From Prevotella sp. (GTDB lineage: Bacteria; Bacteroidota; Bacteroidia; Bacteroidales; Bacteroidaceae), in assembly GCA_017627765.1 (NCBI GenBank), contig JAGAGD010000044.1, positions 36,786 through 100,785 of the forward strand: 64,000 nt of DNA, in the 5' to 3' direction. The notes under the pieces are model-generated. The model was not told the origin of the DNA. It saw nothing but the letters and a program-made list of their open reading frames with translations, and ran no database searches. Within the stretch, counting starts at the first letter, position 1. Each line of letters begins with the position of its first letter. Made by a program: the position numbers and the translations under genes. Of the stretch, positions 1-9,399 are shown piece by piece.

Positions 1-974
1 TATACCATGCATCTGTAGTGGTCTACTACTCCTACAAGATGTTTTTCTTCGTCGGTTACAAGAACAGAATGAATCTTATGCTTGTGCATGATTTCCTGAA
101 TCTCAGTTATCTTCATTGTTGTTGGAACACATTTTGGAGTGGTTGTCATGATGTCGCTTACTGTCTTGTTGAAGAACTCGGCTTTCCACTTTTCCATTGC
201 ACGACGAATGTCGCCATCGGTTATGAGTCCAGCAACTTTGTTGTCTACAATAGCGATACCAAGCCCGAGTTTGCCCTTTGATACAAGAATAATAGCTTCA
301 CCTAAATTCATGTCTGGATTGATTACAGGCAGGTGTTCGGTGTGCATTACGTCGCCCGCTGTTGTCAACAGTCGTCTGCCTAACGAACCTCCAGGGTGGA
401 ACTGTGCGAAGTCGCGTTGCTCAAATCCTCTAACTTCCATTAGTGCCACAGCCAAAGCGTCGCCCATAGCTAACGCAGCAGTGGTGCTGCTTGTTGGAGC
501 AAGGTTTAGAGGGCAGGCTTCTTTCTTAACATGAACGAGTATGTGTGCATCAGAATACTTAGCAAGCAGTGAATCGGGGTTGCCTGTCATAGAAATGATA
601 GGAACATTCATGTGTTGCAGAAGTGGGATGAAGCGTAGCAATTCGTCGGTCTGTCCTGAATTGCTCAGTGCAAGCACGACATCGTCTTTTGTCATCACTC
701 CTAAGTCGCCATGAAACACATCAAGGGGGTTTATAAAGAAAGATGGCGTACCTGTGCTTGACAATGTGGCTGCGATTTTAGCACCAATGTGTCCGCTCTT
801 GCCTACACCAGTTACAATTACTTTACCTTTACAGTTTACCATCATGTTTACGGCGCGGTCGAAGTTGCTGTCTAACTGAGGAATAAGTTCGATGAGTGCC
901 TCTGCCTCGTCGCGTATGCATCGTTCTGCAAATTGTATGACGTTCTGTATGTGTTCTATATGTTTTGTATTCAT
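1..974 (-). CDS. kdsD: Arabinose-5-phosphate isomerase (KdsD/KpsF family), 3' end at window edge
   Basis: Interconverts D-ribulose-5-phosphate and D-arabinose-5-phosphate, the first committed step of Kdo synthesis for lipopolysaccharide. The reverse strand reads openly from ATG at 974 (MNTKHIEHIQNVIQ) to the left edge, about 324 codons, which is close to full length for the family. An N-terminal SIS sugar-isomerase domain carries VTGVGKSGHIGAK and the ALSNSGQTDE loop, followed by the linker FAQFHPGGSLGRRL. Two CBS domains follow and the frame runs into GVVDHYRCMV. The last two visible bases are TA, so the stop may be the next base. It starts 9 bases after the kdsA stop, so the two are probably one operon. 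The SIS plus double-CBS layout makes the assignment safe; a GutQ-like paralogue is the only real alternative. Confidence 0.93.
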   Translation of the reverse strand, partial: MNTKHIEHIQNVIQFAERCIRDEAEALIELIPQLDSNFDRAVNMMVNCKGKVIVTGVGKSGHIGAKIAATLSSTGTPSFFINPLDVFHGDLGVMTKDDVVLALSNSGQTDELLRFIPLLQHMNVPIISMTGNPDSLLAKYSDAHILVHVKKEACPLNLAPTSSTTAALAMGDALAVALMEVRGFEQRDFAQFHPGGSLGRRLLTTAGDVMHTEHLPVINPDMNLGEAIILVSKGKLGLGIAIVDNKVAGLITDGDIRRAMEKWKAEFFNKTVSDIMTTTPKCVPTTMKITEIQEIMHKHKIHSVLVTDEEKHLVGVVDHYRCMV

Positions 975-983
975 GGCTGTATT

Positions 984-1739
984 TTATTCTGTTAATTTTT
1001 CAACAAGTGATTCAAGATTGTCAAGTTGCAACATGTTGGCTGCATCGCTCAAACCCTTGTCGGGGTCAGGATGAACTTCAAAGAAATATCCTGTAGCACC
1101 AAATGCTTTTGCTGCCAGTGCCATAGACGGTACAAAACGGCGGTCGCCGCCAGTCTTTCCGCCAGCTCCTCCAGGACGTTGCACACTATGGGTGCAGTCC
1201 ATAATGACAGTTGGCACAATATCGAGCATGTCTGGAATATTTCTGAAGTCGACAATGAGATTGTTGTATCCGAAACTGTTGCCACGTTCTGTGAGCCAAA
1301 CTTCATTTGCACCGGCATCGAGGGCTTTCTCGACTGGATAGCGCATGTCTTGTCCGCTAAGGAATTGTGCTTTCTTTATGTTGATAGTCTTTCCTGTATG
1401 CGCAGCACTTACCAGCAAATCAGTTTGGCGGCAAAGGAAAGCAGGTATCTGCAATACATCTACAACTTGTGCTGCAATTTCTGCTTGCCAACTCTCGTGA
1501 ATGTCAGTCAGCAAGCGTAATCCATATTTCTTCTTAACCTCAGAAAGCATTTCGAGACCCTTTTCTATTCCAGGACCGCGAAAGGAATGGATTGATGTAC
1601 GATTGGCTTTGTCGAAAGAAGCCTTGAAGATTATTTCTGTTTTGTGTTTGCTATTTATGTTAACCAGTGTTTCAGCCACAGTATTCAGGAGTTCCTGCGA
1701 CTCAATTACACATGGCCCTGCAATGATTATTGGTTTCAT
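984..1739 (-). CDS. kdsA: 3-deoxy-D-manno-octulosonate 8-phosphate synthase
   Basis: Condenses arabinose-5-phosphate with phosphoenolpyruvate to Kdo-8-phosphate in the cytoplasm. The 251-residue protein opens with IIIAGPCVIES and carries KASFDKANRTS and SFRGPGIEKGL, hallmarks of the KdsA/DAHP synthase TIM barrel. Further on it has the Kdo8P-synthase stretches DCTHSVQRPGG and FFEVHPDP. It is slightly shorter than the enterobacterial enzyme (about 284), as is usual in Bacteroidota. A good promoter lies directly upstream, and kdsD follows 9 bases downstream, so consecutive pathway steps are co-transcribed. kdsB lies 51 kb away at 53 kb; no kdsC is visible in the window. Confidence 0.96.
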   Translation of the reverse strand: MKPIIIAGPCVIESQELLNTVAETLVNINSKHKTEIIFKASFDKANRTSIHSFRGPGIEKGLEMLSEVKKKYGLRLLTDIHESWQAEIAAQVVDVLQIPAFLCRQTDLLVSAAHTGKTINIKKAQFLSGQDMRYPVEKALDAGANEVWLTERGNSFGYNNLIVDFRNIPDMLDIVPTVIMDCTHSVQRPGGAGGKTGGDRRFVPSMALAAKAFGATGYFFEVHPDPDKGLSDAANMLQLDNLESLVEKLTE

Positions 1740-1760
1740 AGTCTTGCGTTTTTTAACTTA

Positions 1761-1792
1761 CAAAAATAGGAATAAAGATAGAGATTGACAAA
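1761..1792 (-). promoter_or_regulatory. Bacteroidota promoter of kdsA-kdsD
   Basis: On the minus strand a -7 box TATTTTTG (1768-1761) lies 20 bases downstream of a -33 TTTG (1792-1789). This matches TTTG-N19/20-TAnnTTTG and predicts a short leader before the kdsA ATG at 1739. Confidence 0.6.
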
Positions 1793-1839
1793 AAAAACAT
1801 TCTTTTTTTTTAATAAGTGCTATTTTTTATCATTATTTG

Positions 1840-1870
1840 TTGGTAATGAAACTAATTATTCCTACTTTTG
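1840..1870 (+). promoter_or_regulatory. Promoter of the outer-membrane protein gene
   Basis: A -33 TTG at 1840-1842 and -7 TACTTTTG at 1863-1870 are separated by 20 bases. The transcript would start near 1876, giving an A-rich leader of about 85 bases before the ATG at 1963. Confidence 0.65.
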
Positions 1871-1962
1871 CCACGTGAATAAAGTAAATCAGTTTATTTA
1901 TTGCTTCAGACTTAATCAATAAATTAAAAGAAATAACCAAAACAAAAAGAAAGGAAAAAGTC

Positions 1963-2496
1963 ATGAAAAAATTATTTGTTTCACTTTTGTTAGTTATGGG
2001 TGCAGTTTGCGCTCAGGCTCAGGTTTATGTAGGTGGTGGCATCGGTCTTGGTGTCATGAACTATGATTATGGTGAGAATGACAAAGACGTTACAATTTAC
2101 AAGTTCATGCCAGAAATTGGATATACACTCGATAAGAACTTTGCTGTAGGTGCTGTATTCGGATGGCAAGGTTCAACTGAAGGCGGACAGAAAGCCGTTT
2201 CTGTTAATCCATACTTGCGCTACACTTTTGCAAACTTCAAGAATGTAAGCCTCTTTGTTGATGGCACTGTTGGATACGAACATCGTTATGGTGGCACTGA
2301 ACATTCTGACGTATTTAATGCAGGTTTTAAGCCTGGAGTTGCTGTTGCACTAAATAACAAACTTAGTTTTGTCGCTCATGTTGGCTTCTTAGGTTATGAA
2401 ACAGTTAAGGATGTTGACACAAAGGCAAAGGTTAACTACTTTGGTCTTGACCTCGACGGCAACGCATTGTCTTTCGGACTTTACTATAATTTCTAA
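1963..2496 (+). CDS. Small outer-membrane beta-barrel protein (OmpW/porin-family-like)
   Basis: A 177-residue secreted protein. Residues 1-19 form a signal peptide (MKKLFVSLLLVMGAVCAQAQ) with a cleavage site after AQA. The mature part alternates hydrophobic and polar residues in short strands separated by Gly/Asn/Asp turns and ends in an aromatic residue (LYYNF), the usual outer-membrane assembly signal. The size suits an eight-stranded barrel of the outer membrane protein beta-barrel type common in Bacteroidota. It is transcribed alone, between its own promoter and a strong terminator. The compartment and fold class are well supported, but no ligand or function can be read from the sequence. 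Confidence 0.8.
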   Translation: MKKLFVSLLLVMGAVCAQAQVYVGGGIGLGVMNYDYGENDKDVTIYKFMPEIGYTLDKNFAVGAVFGWQGSTEGGQKAVSVNPYLRYTFANFKNVSLFVDGTVGYEHRYGGTEHSDVFNAGFKPGVAVALNNKLSFVAHVGFLGYETVKDVDTKAKVNYFGLDLDGNALSFGLYYNF

Positions 2497-2555
2497 TCTA
2501 TAGAGAAGGAGAAAGAAAAACAGAATTAAGTCTTCAGCAAGAATAAAATATAATG

Positions 2556-2594
2556 AAAGCAGGGAACCATATCAGTATGGCTCCCTGCTTTTTT
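2556..2594 (+). terminator. Intrinsic terminator after the outer-membrane protein gene
   Basis: An AAAGCAGGGA arm pairs with TCCCTGCTTT across a loop that contains a further CCATA/TATGG pairing, followed by a run of T. It is a strong rho-independent terminator 60 bases past the stop. Confidence 0.85.
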
Positions 2595-2599
2595 ATTAT

Positions 2600-2950
2600 A
2601 TTATGTTGTTTTTATTATTATATCTCCTCTTGTTTTTTAATATACTTTCTTTGTATTGATAATTTATTTTCTAAATGATTGCTGTTATATAGTTGGTATT
2701 ATACTTGGTATTATAATTATAGCCTAAAGAAGATAAACTCCTTAAGACTTTATTAGCGATTATGTAGTTAGACAGTATGAAATAATATTTAATGTTCTCA
2801 AGCGCTCAACTTGTATTTTATGATGTATTAAGTTTATATGGTTGTGAAATGGTCTACTTATAGGCTTAAGTCTAAGTTGTCTCGTAAACTTTTGCAATCT
2901 TAATAAACTTAAGCTTGCGAATATTCAGTAAGGTTATATTAGTTTATTGG
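2600..2950. other. Gene-free AT-rich spacer
   Basis: About 350 bases between two terminators on both sides. I see no ORF with a plausible start, no TAnnTTTG box with a partner element and no RNA fold. It appears to be ordinary spacer between two transcription units. Confidence 0.5.
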
Positions 2951-2954
2951 ATAT

Positions 2955-2995
2955 AAAAAAATAGGAAGCTATATAAAAGTAGCTTCCTATTTTTT
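2955..2995. terminator. Bidirectional terminator at the end of the nuo operon
   Basis: An A-run plus TAGGAAGCTA pairs with TAGCTTCCTA plus a T-run across an 8-base loop. It has A-tract and T-tract on opposite sides, so it can stop transcription in both directions. It ends the minus-strand nuo operon, 23 bases past the nuoN stop. Confidence 0.85.
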
Positions 2996-3017
2996 ATTGT
3001 TATGAAATTATCTAATT

Positions 3018-4481
3018 TTAGATAACTGCTCCGTTGTAAATCCATTCATAGATACAACTTAGAACACCAAAGAGCATGATGCCAGCAGTACAGATGGCAA
3101 GGGCTGTCTTAGTGTAGTTGTCACTCTTGAATGTAGGCAGAGGATTATCAGAACCCTTGATATACATAGCCTTGACAATGAGCAGATAGTAGTAGAGACT
3201 TACTACGGTGTTGAGCAATGCGATGAAAACAACAACGTAGGCTATTGATGACATTGATTCTGTTGCAGCCATGAATACAAAGAATTTGCTGAACATACCT
3301 GCAAATGGAGGAATACCTGCCAAAGAGAATAATGCAACTGTCATAAGGAATGCCAAACGTGGGTTTGTGCGGTAGAAACCATTGTATGCGCTCATGTCTG
3401 TTGCACCTGCATTGTTCTGCTCAACTGTGTTGATAACTGCAAAGACACTGAGGTTGGCTACAACATAAACTAGCACATAGTATGATAGCGCTGCAATACC
3501 GAGTGTGTTTGCGCCTACTACTGCCAACATGATGTAACCAGCCTGTGAGATAGAACTGAATGCCATGAAACGTTTCAGTTCGCTCTGACGGATGGCAAAG
3601 AGATTGGCAATTGTGATTGACAAAACTATTACGATATAGAGCAAGTGCTGCCAGTATTCTATCATTGGACCAAATGCTTTCATCAAAGCAACTAACAAAG
3701 CAAAAGCTGCTGCACCTTTAGAAACAACACTCAGATAGGCTGTAACTACTGTTGGTGCACCCTGATATGTGTCGGCTGTCCAGAAGTGGAACGGTACTAG
3801 AGATATCTTAAATCCAAGTCCACTAAAGAAGAATACCATACCCATAATCATAAGTGGTGATAATGTCATTGCGCTTGCAACATCGCTGAAATATAGAGTG
3901 CCGCATGCTGCATAGACAAATGTAAGACCAAACAGCATTATGCTACTTGAGAATGTTGCTGTAAGGATATACTTGGCAGCACCTTCGGCAGAATTGTTGC
4001 GATATTTGTCTAAAGCAACCATACATGCCATGGGAACGCTTGCCATTTCAAGTCCTAAGAAGAACATTAGGAAATGTCCTGCTGACATCATCATGTTCAT
4101 ACCAAGCAGGGTAGAAACAACGAGCATATAGAATTCGCCTTCATGCCTGTCGAAAGTGCCCATGCGGTCTATTTCTGCAACATTGTAACGACCATATATC
4201 CAAGTGCGACTCATAATGAGAACGATGAGTGTTCCCATAGAAAGAATTATCTTCATGATGTTGGCTGCCTGAGATGTGATATACATACCTCCGAAAGCCT
4301 CTGTCGGTTCAATGCAGAAGAAACTCAGCACAAACTCAGCAAACATCAATATACAAACAAGTGGATTGAACCACCGACGCTCGTTACTCTTAGACGATGC
4401 GAAATCGGCAATGAAAACGATTATCAGAATGGCTACTAGCATAGCCTCTGGTATCATATTAAGAAATTGACTGTAATTCAT
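3018..4481 (-). CDS. nuoN: NADH-quinone oxidoreductase subunit N
   Basis: One of three antiporter-like proton-pumping subunits of respiratory complex I in the inner membrane. The 487 residues are almost entirely hydrophobic helices (about 13-14). The conserved discontinuous-helix region reads [21 protein letters not shown], and an early membrane glutamate sits in [11 protein letters not shown]. Later come [18 protein letters not shown] and [17 protein letters not shown], the Proton_antipo_M signature. It is the last gene of the nuo operon, 18 bases after nuoM, and is followed by a strong terminator. Confidence 0.96.
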   Translation of the reverse strand: MNYSQFLNMIPEAMLVAILIIVFIADFASSKSNERRWFNPLVCILMFAEFVLSFFCIEPTEAFGGMYITSQAANIMKIILSMGTLIVLIMSRTWIYGRYNVAEIDRMGTFDRHEGEFYMLVVSTLLGMNMMMSAGHFLMFFLGLEMASVPMACMVALDKYRNNSAEGAAKYILTATFSSSIMLFGLTFVYAACGTLYFSDVASAMTLSPLMIMGMVFFFSGLGFKISLVPFHFWTADTYQGAPTVVTAYLSVVSKGAAAFALLVALMKAFGPMIEYWQHLLYIVIVLSITIANLFAIRQSELKRFMAFSSISQAGYIMLAVVGANTLGIAALSYYVLVYVVANLSVFAVINTVEQNNAGATDMSAYNGFYRTNPRLAFLMTVALFSLAGIPPFAGMFSKFFVFMAATESMSSIAYVVVFIALLNTVVSLYYYLLIVKAMYIKGSDNPLPTFKSDNYTKTALAICTAGIMLFGVLSCIYEWIYNGAVI

Positions 4482-4499
4482 ATTCCAATTTGTATTTAA

Positions 4500-6038
4500 T
4501 TATAATACTGCAAGTGTTTGTGGAGTGACTACATTAAGGATAGGACCAACAGCATCGCTGATTACATTGCTTGCCCATAATGGGAACAAACCTAGTCCAG
4601 CAACGCAGAATATCAGGCAGGCAACAGCAAATCGCTCATCCCATGTTGCATCGGTTAGTTCTTCATAGTGTGGATCGGCAACCTTCTGGAATAGGATTTT
4701 ACCAACGACACGAAGAATATAAACAGCTGTTACAACAATAGAAGCACAAGCAATGATTGTTGCTGTGCGGCGCATTACGTCTACACTGCCATCTGCCATC
4801 TTTGCACCGAATGAACCTACAAAGATTGTCATCTCAGCTATGAAGCCAGAGAAGCCTGGTAAGCCAAGGTTGGCTAAACCTGCTAATACGTAGCCAACAG
4901 ATAGGAATGGCATAATCTTCATAAGTCCTCCAAGCTTGCGGACATCACGTGTGTGAGTACGACCGTAAATCATACCAATGAGTGCAAAGAAAAGTGCTGT
5001 CATCAAACCGTGAGAAAGCATCTGGAGTACTGCACCAGTGCAAGAAACCTGAGTCATCATCAGAAGAGCAAACAATACGAGTCCGCAGTGGCTGACTGAG
5101 GAATAAGCATTAATATATTTCAAGTCAGTCTGAACACAAGCAGAGAGTGCACCATAAACAACCGAAATTGTTGTAAGGATGATGAATATCCAAGCTAATT
5201 GCTGAGCTGCATCAGGCAACAGAAACATTGCTATACGGAAACAACCATAACCTCCAAGCTTCATAAGTACGCCAGCATGGAGCATTGATACTGCTGTTGG
5301 GGCAGATGCGTGACCATCGGGTGACCATGTGTGGAATGGGAAGAGTGCTCCTAATACACCGAAACCGATGAAGAGCAATGGGAAGAATATTTTTTGGATA
5401 GCAACAGGAATGGCATGGTTCTGTGCAATAACTAAAATGTTCATTGTGTACTCTCCGCTGTTAGCTCCGTTAAAGAAGTAGATACCGAGAATACCAATAA
5501 TGAGCAATGCAGAACCACCCATAAGCATAAGAGTAAGTTTCATGGCTGCGTATTCCTTTGCGCCACTTCCCCAAACACCAATAAGAAGGTACATAGGGAT
5601 GAGTGCCACTTCATAGAACATGAACATTGTGAACATGTCAATAGATATGAAGAAACCGTAAACACCAGTTGAAAGGAGTGTGAACCAAAGGAAGTATTCT
5701 TTGGTCATGGGTTTAAGTTGCCATGAAGCAAATGTACCAGTAAAGACAATGACACTTGATAACAGTAACATTACAACAGAAATGCCATCGACTCCTACAT
5801 TATAAGCTATATTCAACGGTGCGAACCATGTGTGACAAGCAGTGAACAACATGGGATATTGGTCAGCTGGCATTGTCTGGCGCATCTGAATAAATGCAAT
5901 AGTTAGATAGACAGATAGGGCTAACAAGAGTGTTGAACCTACCACCATCACACCGCGTACTTGATTAAGGTTGTGAGCAAGCCACAGACCTAACAGCATT
6001 AAAGCGGGGATTATTACGAATAATGTTAATATACTCAT
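4500..6038 (-). CDS. nuoM: NADH-quinone oxidoreductase subunit M
   Basis: Antiporter-like proton-translocating subunit of the complex I membrane arm. It is 512 residues, the usual length. It has the conserved glutamate helix FMFYEVALIPMYLLIG, the central FGVLGALFPFHTWSPDGHA with the following PTAVSMLHAGVLMKLG, and the lysine-bearing LKYINAYSSVSHCG. It starts 10 bases after the nuoL stop. The start at 6038 gives a normal first transmembrane helix (LTLFVIIPALMLLGLWL). Nothing is odd. Confidence 0.97.
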   Translation of the reverse strand: MSILTLFVIIPALMLLGLWLAHNLNQVRGVMVVGSTLLLALSVYLTIAFIQMRQTMPADQYPMLFTACHTWFAPLNIAYNVGVDGISVVMLLLSSVIVFTGTFASWQLKPMTKEYFLWFTLLSTGVYGFFISIDMFTMFMFYEVALIPMYLLIGVWGSGAKEYAAMKLTLMLMGGSALLIIGILGIYFFNGANSGEYTMNILVIAQNHAIPVAIQKIFFPLLFIGFGVLGALFPFHTWSPDGHASAPTAVSMLHAGVLMKLGGYGCFRIAMFLLPDAAQQLAWIFIILTTISVVYGALSACVQTDLKYINAYSSVSHCGLVLFALLMMTQVSCTGAVLQMLSHGLMTALFFALIGMIYGRTHTRDVRKLGGLMKIMPFLSVGYVLAGLANLGLPGFSGFIAEMTIFVGSFGAKMADGSVDVMRRTATIIACASIVVTAVYILRVVGKILFQKVADPHYEELTDATWDERFAVACLIFCVAGLGLFPLWASNVISDAVGPILNVVTPQTLAVL

Positions 6039-6048
6039 AGTCTAAATA

Positions 6049-8007
6049 TTATAAGCAAAGTAAGATTAATGTTAATGCTACTGTACCAGTGAGGAACCAT
6101 ACGACATATTGACGTACATCGCCACTCTGCCAGCCACGAATGCTTTCTCCAGCCTCGTTTGTTCCCCAAGCCATGAAGTTGAATGTTCCGTCAATAACAC
6201 GACGGTCGAACCATGCGATTGGTTTAGAAACAAGGTTGAAAATAATCTTGTGGGTAACAAACTGATAAACCTCATCCATATAGAAACGCTTGTAGGCTGC
6301 ACGATGAAGTTTTGGGAATGTCTTATATAGTTTGTCTGCAATAGGCTGTTTCTCACCTTTGTAGATATATGTTGCGAGAAGTATGCTACACACTGCAATG
6401 ACAATACTTGTTCCTGCTACAGTCCAATCGAGATGTATGTCGTAGAGTTGTCCACTTGCGCTGACAAAATGTCCGAATGGAATAAATCCTGCGCAAATAG
6501 TTACTGCAGAAAGGAACATCAGTGGGAATGTCATTGAAAGAGGTGCCTCATGTGGTGTGTGATGTGCATGTGCTTCCTTGTTTTCTGTTCCCCAGAAAAT
6601 ACCGTAATATAAACGGAACATATAGAAGGCAGTCATAGCGGCAACACCTGTCATAATCCAACCTACAACTGGGCTGTACTGCATGCAGGCTGTAAGAATC
6701 TCATCCTTAGAGAAGAAACCTGAGAATGGAGGAATACCTGCAATAGCTAAACAGCTGATAAGGAATGTGATATGTGTGATTGGCATATATTTGCGCAAAC
6801 CACCCATCATTGACATCTCATTAGAATGTACTGCATGGATAATACAACCAGCTCCTAAGAACAGACATGCTTTGAACATAGCATGAGTGAACAAATGGAA
6901 CATTGATGCCATATATCCTAACTGTGCATGATTGTCTAAAACTGCTTCGTGTCCAGGAAGGCAGACTCCAAGAGCTACCATCATGAAAGCAATCTGAGAG
7001 ATTGTTGAGAACGCTAAAACGCGCTTAATATCGCTCTGTGCACATGCAACAGCTGCTGCGTAGAAGGCAGTGAATACACCTATCCAAACAACTATGCTCA
7101 TTGCTTGTGGAGCATATTCAATCCACAAAGGGAACATACGTGCTATCTGGAATACGCCAGCAACAACCATTGTGGCAGCATGAATCAATGCAGATACTGG
7201 TGTTGGACCTTCCATTGCATCTGGCAACCAAATGTGAAGTGGGAACATAGCACTCTTACCAGCACCACCGATGAACATGAGTACAAGCGCTGTTGGAAGA
7301 ATAAATCCGCCAGCTGCGACCGCACGAGTGGCATCAGCTGTGATGAATTCGGTAGCACCTTCGCCCATTACAACTCCGCCATTTACAAATGAGAAACTGA
7401 ATGAGCCTGTGTAGTAACCGAAGATAAGAATACCGATGAGGAAGAACATATCGGCAAAGCGTGTTACAATAAATGCTTTTTTAGAAGCTGCAACAGCTGC
7501 ATGTGTCTGGTAGTAGAAACCGATGAGCAAATAAGAAGAAACACCAACAAGCTCCCAGAAAAGATACATCTGGAAAATGTTTGTTGCTACAACCAGACCT
7601 AGCATAGACATTGTAAACAAAGAAAGGAACGCATAGTAGCGCTGGAATCCTTTCTCGCCATGCATATAGCCAAAAGAATAGATATGCACCATGAGGCTAA
7701 CCGTAGAAATAACGATGAGCATCATTACAGATATTGGATCTAGCAAAATACCCATATCAAAGTGCAGATTGCCTAATGGCAACCAAGTAAAGTTATAAGG
7801 TACAAGAGTTGCATAAACTCCTTCTGCTGTACGAGCAGCAGTGAAATAGTTGAATGCTGTAACGTATGACAGTATCGTAACTAATCCTAAAGAAGTTGTA
7901 CCGATTAATCCTGCTACCTTATGAGACATCTTCATACCCGCCAAACCTAAAATAAGGAATGTGAGTGCAGGCAGAAGGAGTATTAAAAATACATAACTAT
8001 ATTCCAT
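6049..8007 (-). CDS. nuoL: NADH-quinone oxidoreductase subunit L
   Basis: The largest antiporter-like subunit, at the distal end of the complex I membrane arm; its C-terminal lateral helix runs along the arm. The 652 residues include the Proton_antipo_N region (YLFWELVGVSSYLLIGFYY), the core GKSAMFPLHIWLPDAMEGPTP with PVSALIHAATMVVAGVF, and LAIAGIPPFSGFFSKDEIL. A soluble and amphipathic C-terminal third ends in one membrane helix (YVVWFLTGTVALTLILL). It starts 8 bases after nuoK. It is a standard intact family member. Confidence 0.97.
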   Translation of the reverse strand: MEYSYVFLILLLPALTFLILGLAGMKMSHKVAGLIGTTSLGLVTILSYVTAFNYFTAARTAEGVYATLVPYNFTWLPLGNLHFDMGILLDPISVMMLIVISTVSLMVHIYSFGYMHGEKGFQRYYAFLSLFTMSMLGLVVATNIFQMYLFWELVGVSSYLLIGFYYQTHAAVAASKKAFIVTRFADMFFLIGILIFGYYTGSFSFSFVNGGVVMGEGATEFITADATRAVAAGGFILPTALVLMFIGGAGKSAMFPLHIWLPDAMEGPTPVSALIHAATMVVAGVFQIARMFPLWIEYAPQAMSIVVWIGVFTAFYAAAVACAQSDIKRVLAFSTISQIAFMMVALGVCLPGHEAVLDNHAQLGYMASMFHLFTHAMFKACLFLGAGCIIHAVHSNEMSMMGGLRKYMPITHITFLISCLAIAGIPPFSGFFSKDEILTACMQYSPVVGWIMTGVAAMTAFYMFRLYYGIFWGTENKEAHAHHTPHEAPLSMTFPLMFLSAVTICAGFIPFGHFVSASGQLYDIHLDWTVAGTSIVIAVCSILLATYIYKGEKQPIADKLYKTFPKLHRAAYKRFYMDEVYQFVTHKIIFNLVSKPIAWFDRRVIDGTFNFMAWGTNEAGESIRGWQSGDVRQYVVWFLTGTVALTLILLCL

Positions 8008-8015
8008 AATTATTT

Positions 8016-8324
8016 TTAGAGTTTCATGTTTTCAATACTGTTCACCTGATCACTGTTGAAACGGCGGTAAACATTTAATATAATAGCAATAGCAACTGCA
8101 GTCTCGGCTGCGCTTACTCCAATAGAGAATAATGTGAAGAAGAATCCTTCAAACTCATTTGGAAAAAGCAGACGGTTGAACACAGCAAAGTTCATATCAA
8201 CAGCATTCAAAATCAATTCTACAGAAATAAGCATTGATATAAGATTGCGGCGTGTTACAAAACCGAAAACACCAATGAAGAAAAGCAACGTGCTTAGTAT
8301 AATAAAATATTCTACTGGTATCAT
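8016..8324 (-). CDS. nuoK: NADH-quinone oxidoreductase subunit K
   Basis: Small three-helix subunit of the complex I membrane arm, 102 residues. The conserved membrane glutamates needed for proton transfer are visible in LISMLISVELILNAVDMNF and in GVSAAETAVAIAI. It sits between nuoJ (3-base gap) and nuoL (8-base gap), the universal order. Confidence 0.96.
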   Translation of the reverse strand: MIPVEYFIILSTLLFFIGVFGFVTRRNLISMLISVELILNAVDMNFAVFNRLLFPNEFEGFFFTLFSIGVSAAETAVAIAIILNVYRRFNSDQVNSIENMKL

Positions 8325-8327
8325 AGA

Positions 8328-8837
8328 TTACTTGTCCTTTCTTGATATTACGATTCCACCAATGATGCAGGCTAACAAGAAGAGTGATATAAACTCAAAT
8401 GGAAGTACATACTGATATTTATCAGCTCCCATAAGTGTTGTTCCAATGACTTTCATTGGCACCTCTTCATTTGCTATTGCATTGCTAATAAACTGATTCT
8501 TGAGCAGGATGAAAAGCACTAATACTAAACCTGCTAAAGCTGAGAGACCACCAACTACCATGCGCTTGATGTTAAGTTTCTCAGTGAAACCTTGAAGTGT
8601 GCGCTTTGATACAAGTTGGATGGCAAAAATGTATAACATGGTTACACCGCCAGCATATACACTGATTTGAACAGCGCCAAGAAAGGTGTAATCAAGCAAG
8701 AAATATATTCCTGCTACGCCAAATAGAACGAAAAGCAGAAATAAAGCAGCTCGCATTATTCGCTTTGTTGCCACACATAAAACGGCAGAACCTAGAATGA
8801 CAACAGAGAGAATTATAAACATTATGATATTAGCCAT
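8328..8837 (-). CDS. nuoJ: NADH-quinone oxidoreductase subunit J
   Basis: A 169-residue, five-helix membrane subunit of complex I. The third helix carries the family region FLLDYTFLGAVQISVYAGGVTMLYIFAIQL, whose Gly-rich pi-bulge is involved in coupling. The C-terminal helix is followed by a short basic tail (SRKDK). It is translationally close to nuoK (3 bases) and follows nuoI by 16 bases. Confidence 0.95.
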   Translation of the reverse strand: MANIIMFIILSVVILGSAVLCVATKRIMRAALFLLFVLFGVAGIYFLLDYTFLGAVQISVYAGGVTMLYIFAIQLVSKRTLQGFTEKLNIKRMVVGGLSALAGLVLVLFILLKNQFISNAIANEEVPMKVIGTTLMGADKYQYVLPFEFISLFLLACIIGGIVISRKDK

Positions 8838-8853
8838 AATTATTACTCGTTGT

Positions 8854-9387
8854 TTACTTAGTGCTTGTGTTGAACTTTCCTATTTCAATATCTGCTCCAC
8901 CGTCAATGAGTGCAGGCAGACTTCCACCCTTATAGTGTTCTTTATCAAGGTGCAGAACAAGAGAGTTGCGGTCAAAAACACTGTTTTCAAAATCATTTGT
9001 AAACTCTATCGCATCAAAATTGCATGCATTTGTACACAACTGGCAGAACATACAGTCGCCTAAGTCGTATTGATAATCAACTAATTGACGCTTTTTCTTG
9101 CCAGTTTCAGGATCTTCTACCATTTGGGTTGTTATTTTGATAGTTCCATTAGGACAAGATTTCTCGCACAAAGTACATGCAGTACACTTATAGTTTCCGT
9201 TCTCGTCGCGTTTGAAAACCAGACGTCCACGATGGCGTTTTGAAACATGAAGTGTAGTTTTGCGGTTCTCGGGATATTGCTCTGTCGATTTTGGGGTCAG
9301 GTATTCTTTGAAAGTTACTTTCAGTCCTGTAGCCAAAGTCTTAGCAGCACTAATGATACCTCCGAAATATGATTGATTATTCTCCAT
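8854..9387 (-). CDS. nuoI: NADH-quinone oxidoreductase subunit I, 2x[4Fe-4S] ferredoxin
   Basis: Carries clusters N6a and N6b, which pass electrons towards NuoB. In 177 residues there are two classic ferredoxin motifs, CTACTLCEKSCP and CMFCQLCTNACN, each CxxCxxCxxxC. The first lacks none of its cysteines, and the second is followed by FDAIEF. The N-terminus (LATGLKVTFKEYL) is the amphipathic part that sits on the membrane arm. With NuoEFG absent from this operon, this subunit is a candidate entry point for electrons from an external ferredoxin-like donor. Confidence 0.96.
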   Translation of the reverse strand: MENNQSYFGGIISAAKTLATGLKVTFKEYLTPKSTEQYPENRKTTLHVSKRHRGRLVFKRDENGNYKCTACTLCEKSCPNGTIKITTQMVEDPETGKKKRQLVDYQYDLGDCMFCQLCTNACNFDAIEFTNDFENSVFDRNSLVLHLDKEHYKGGSLPALIDGGADIEIGKFNTSTK

Positions 9388-9399
9388 ATTTTATACTAG

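Noticed and set aside
139-534. Plus-strand open frame of 131 codons at the left edge
   Set aside because: It is the shadow of kdsD, which reads on the minus strand with SIS and CBS motifs.
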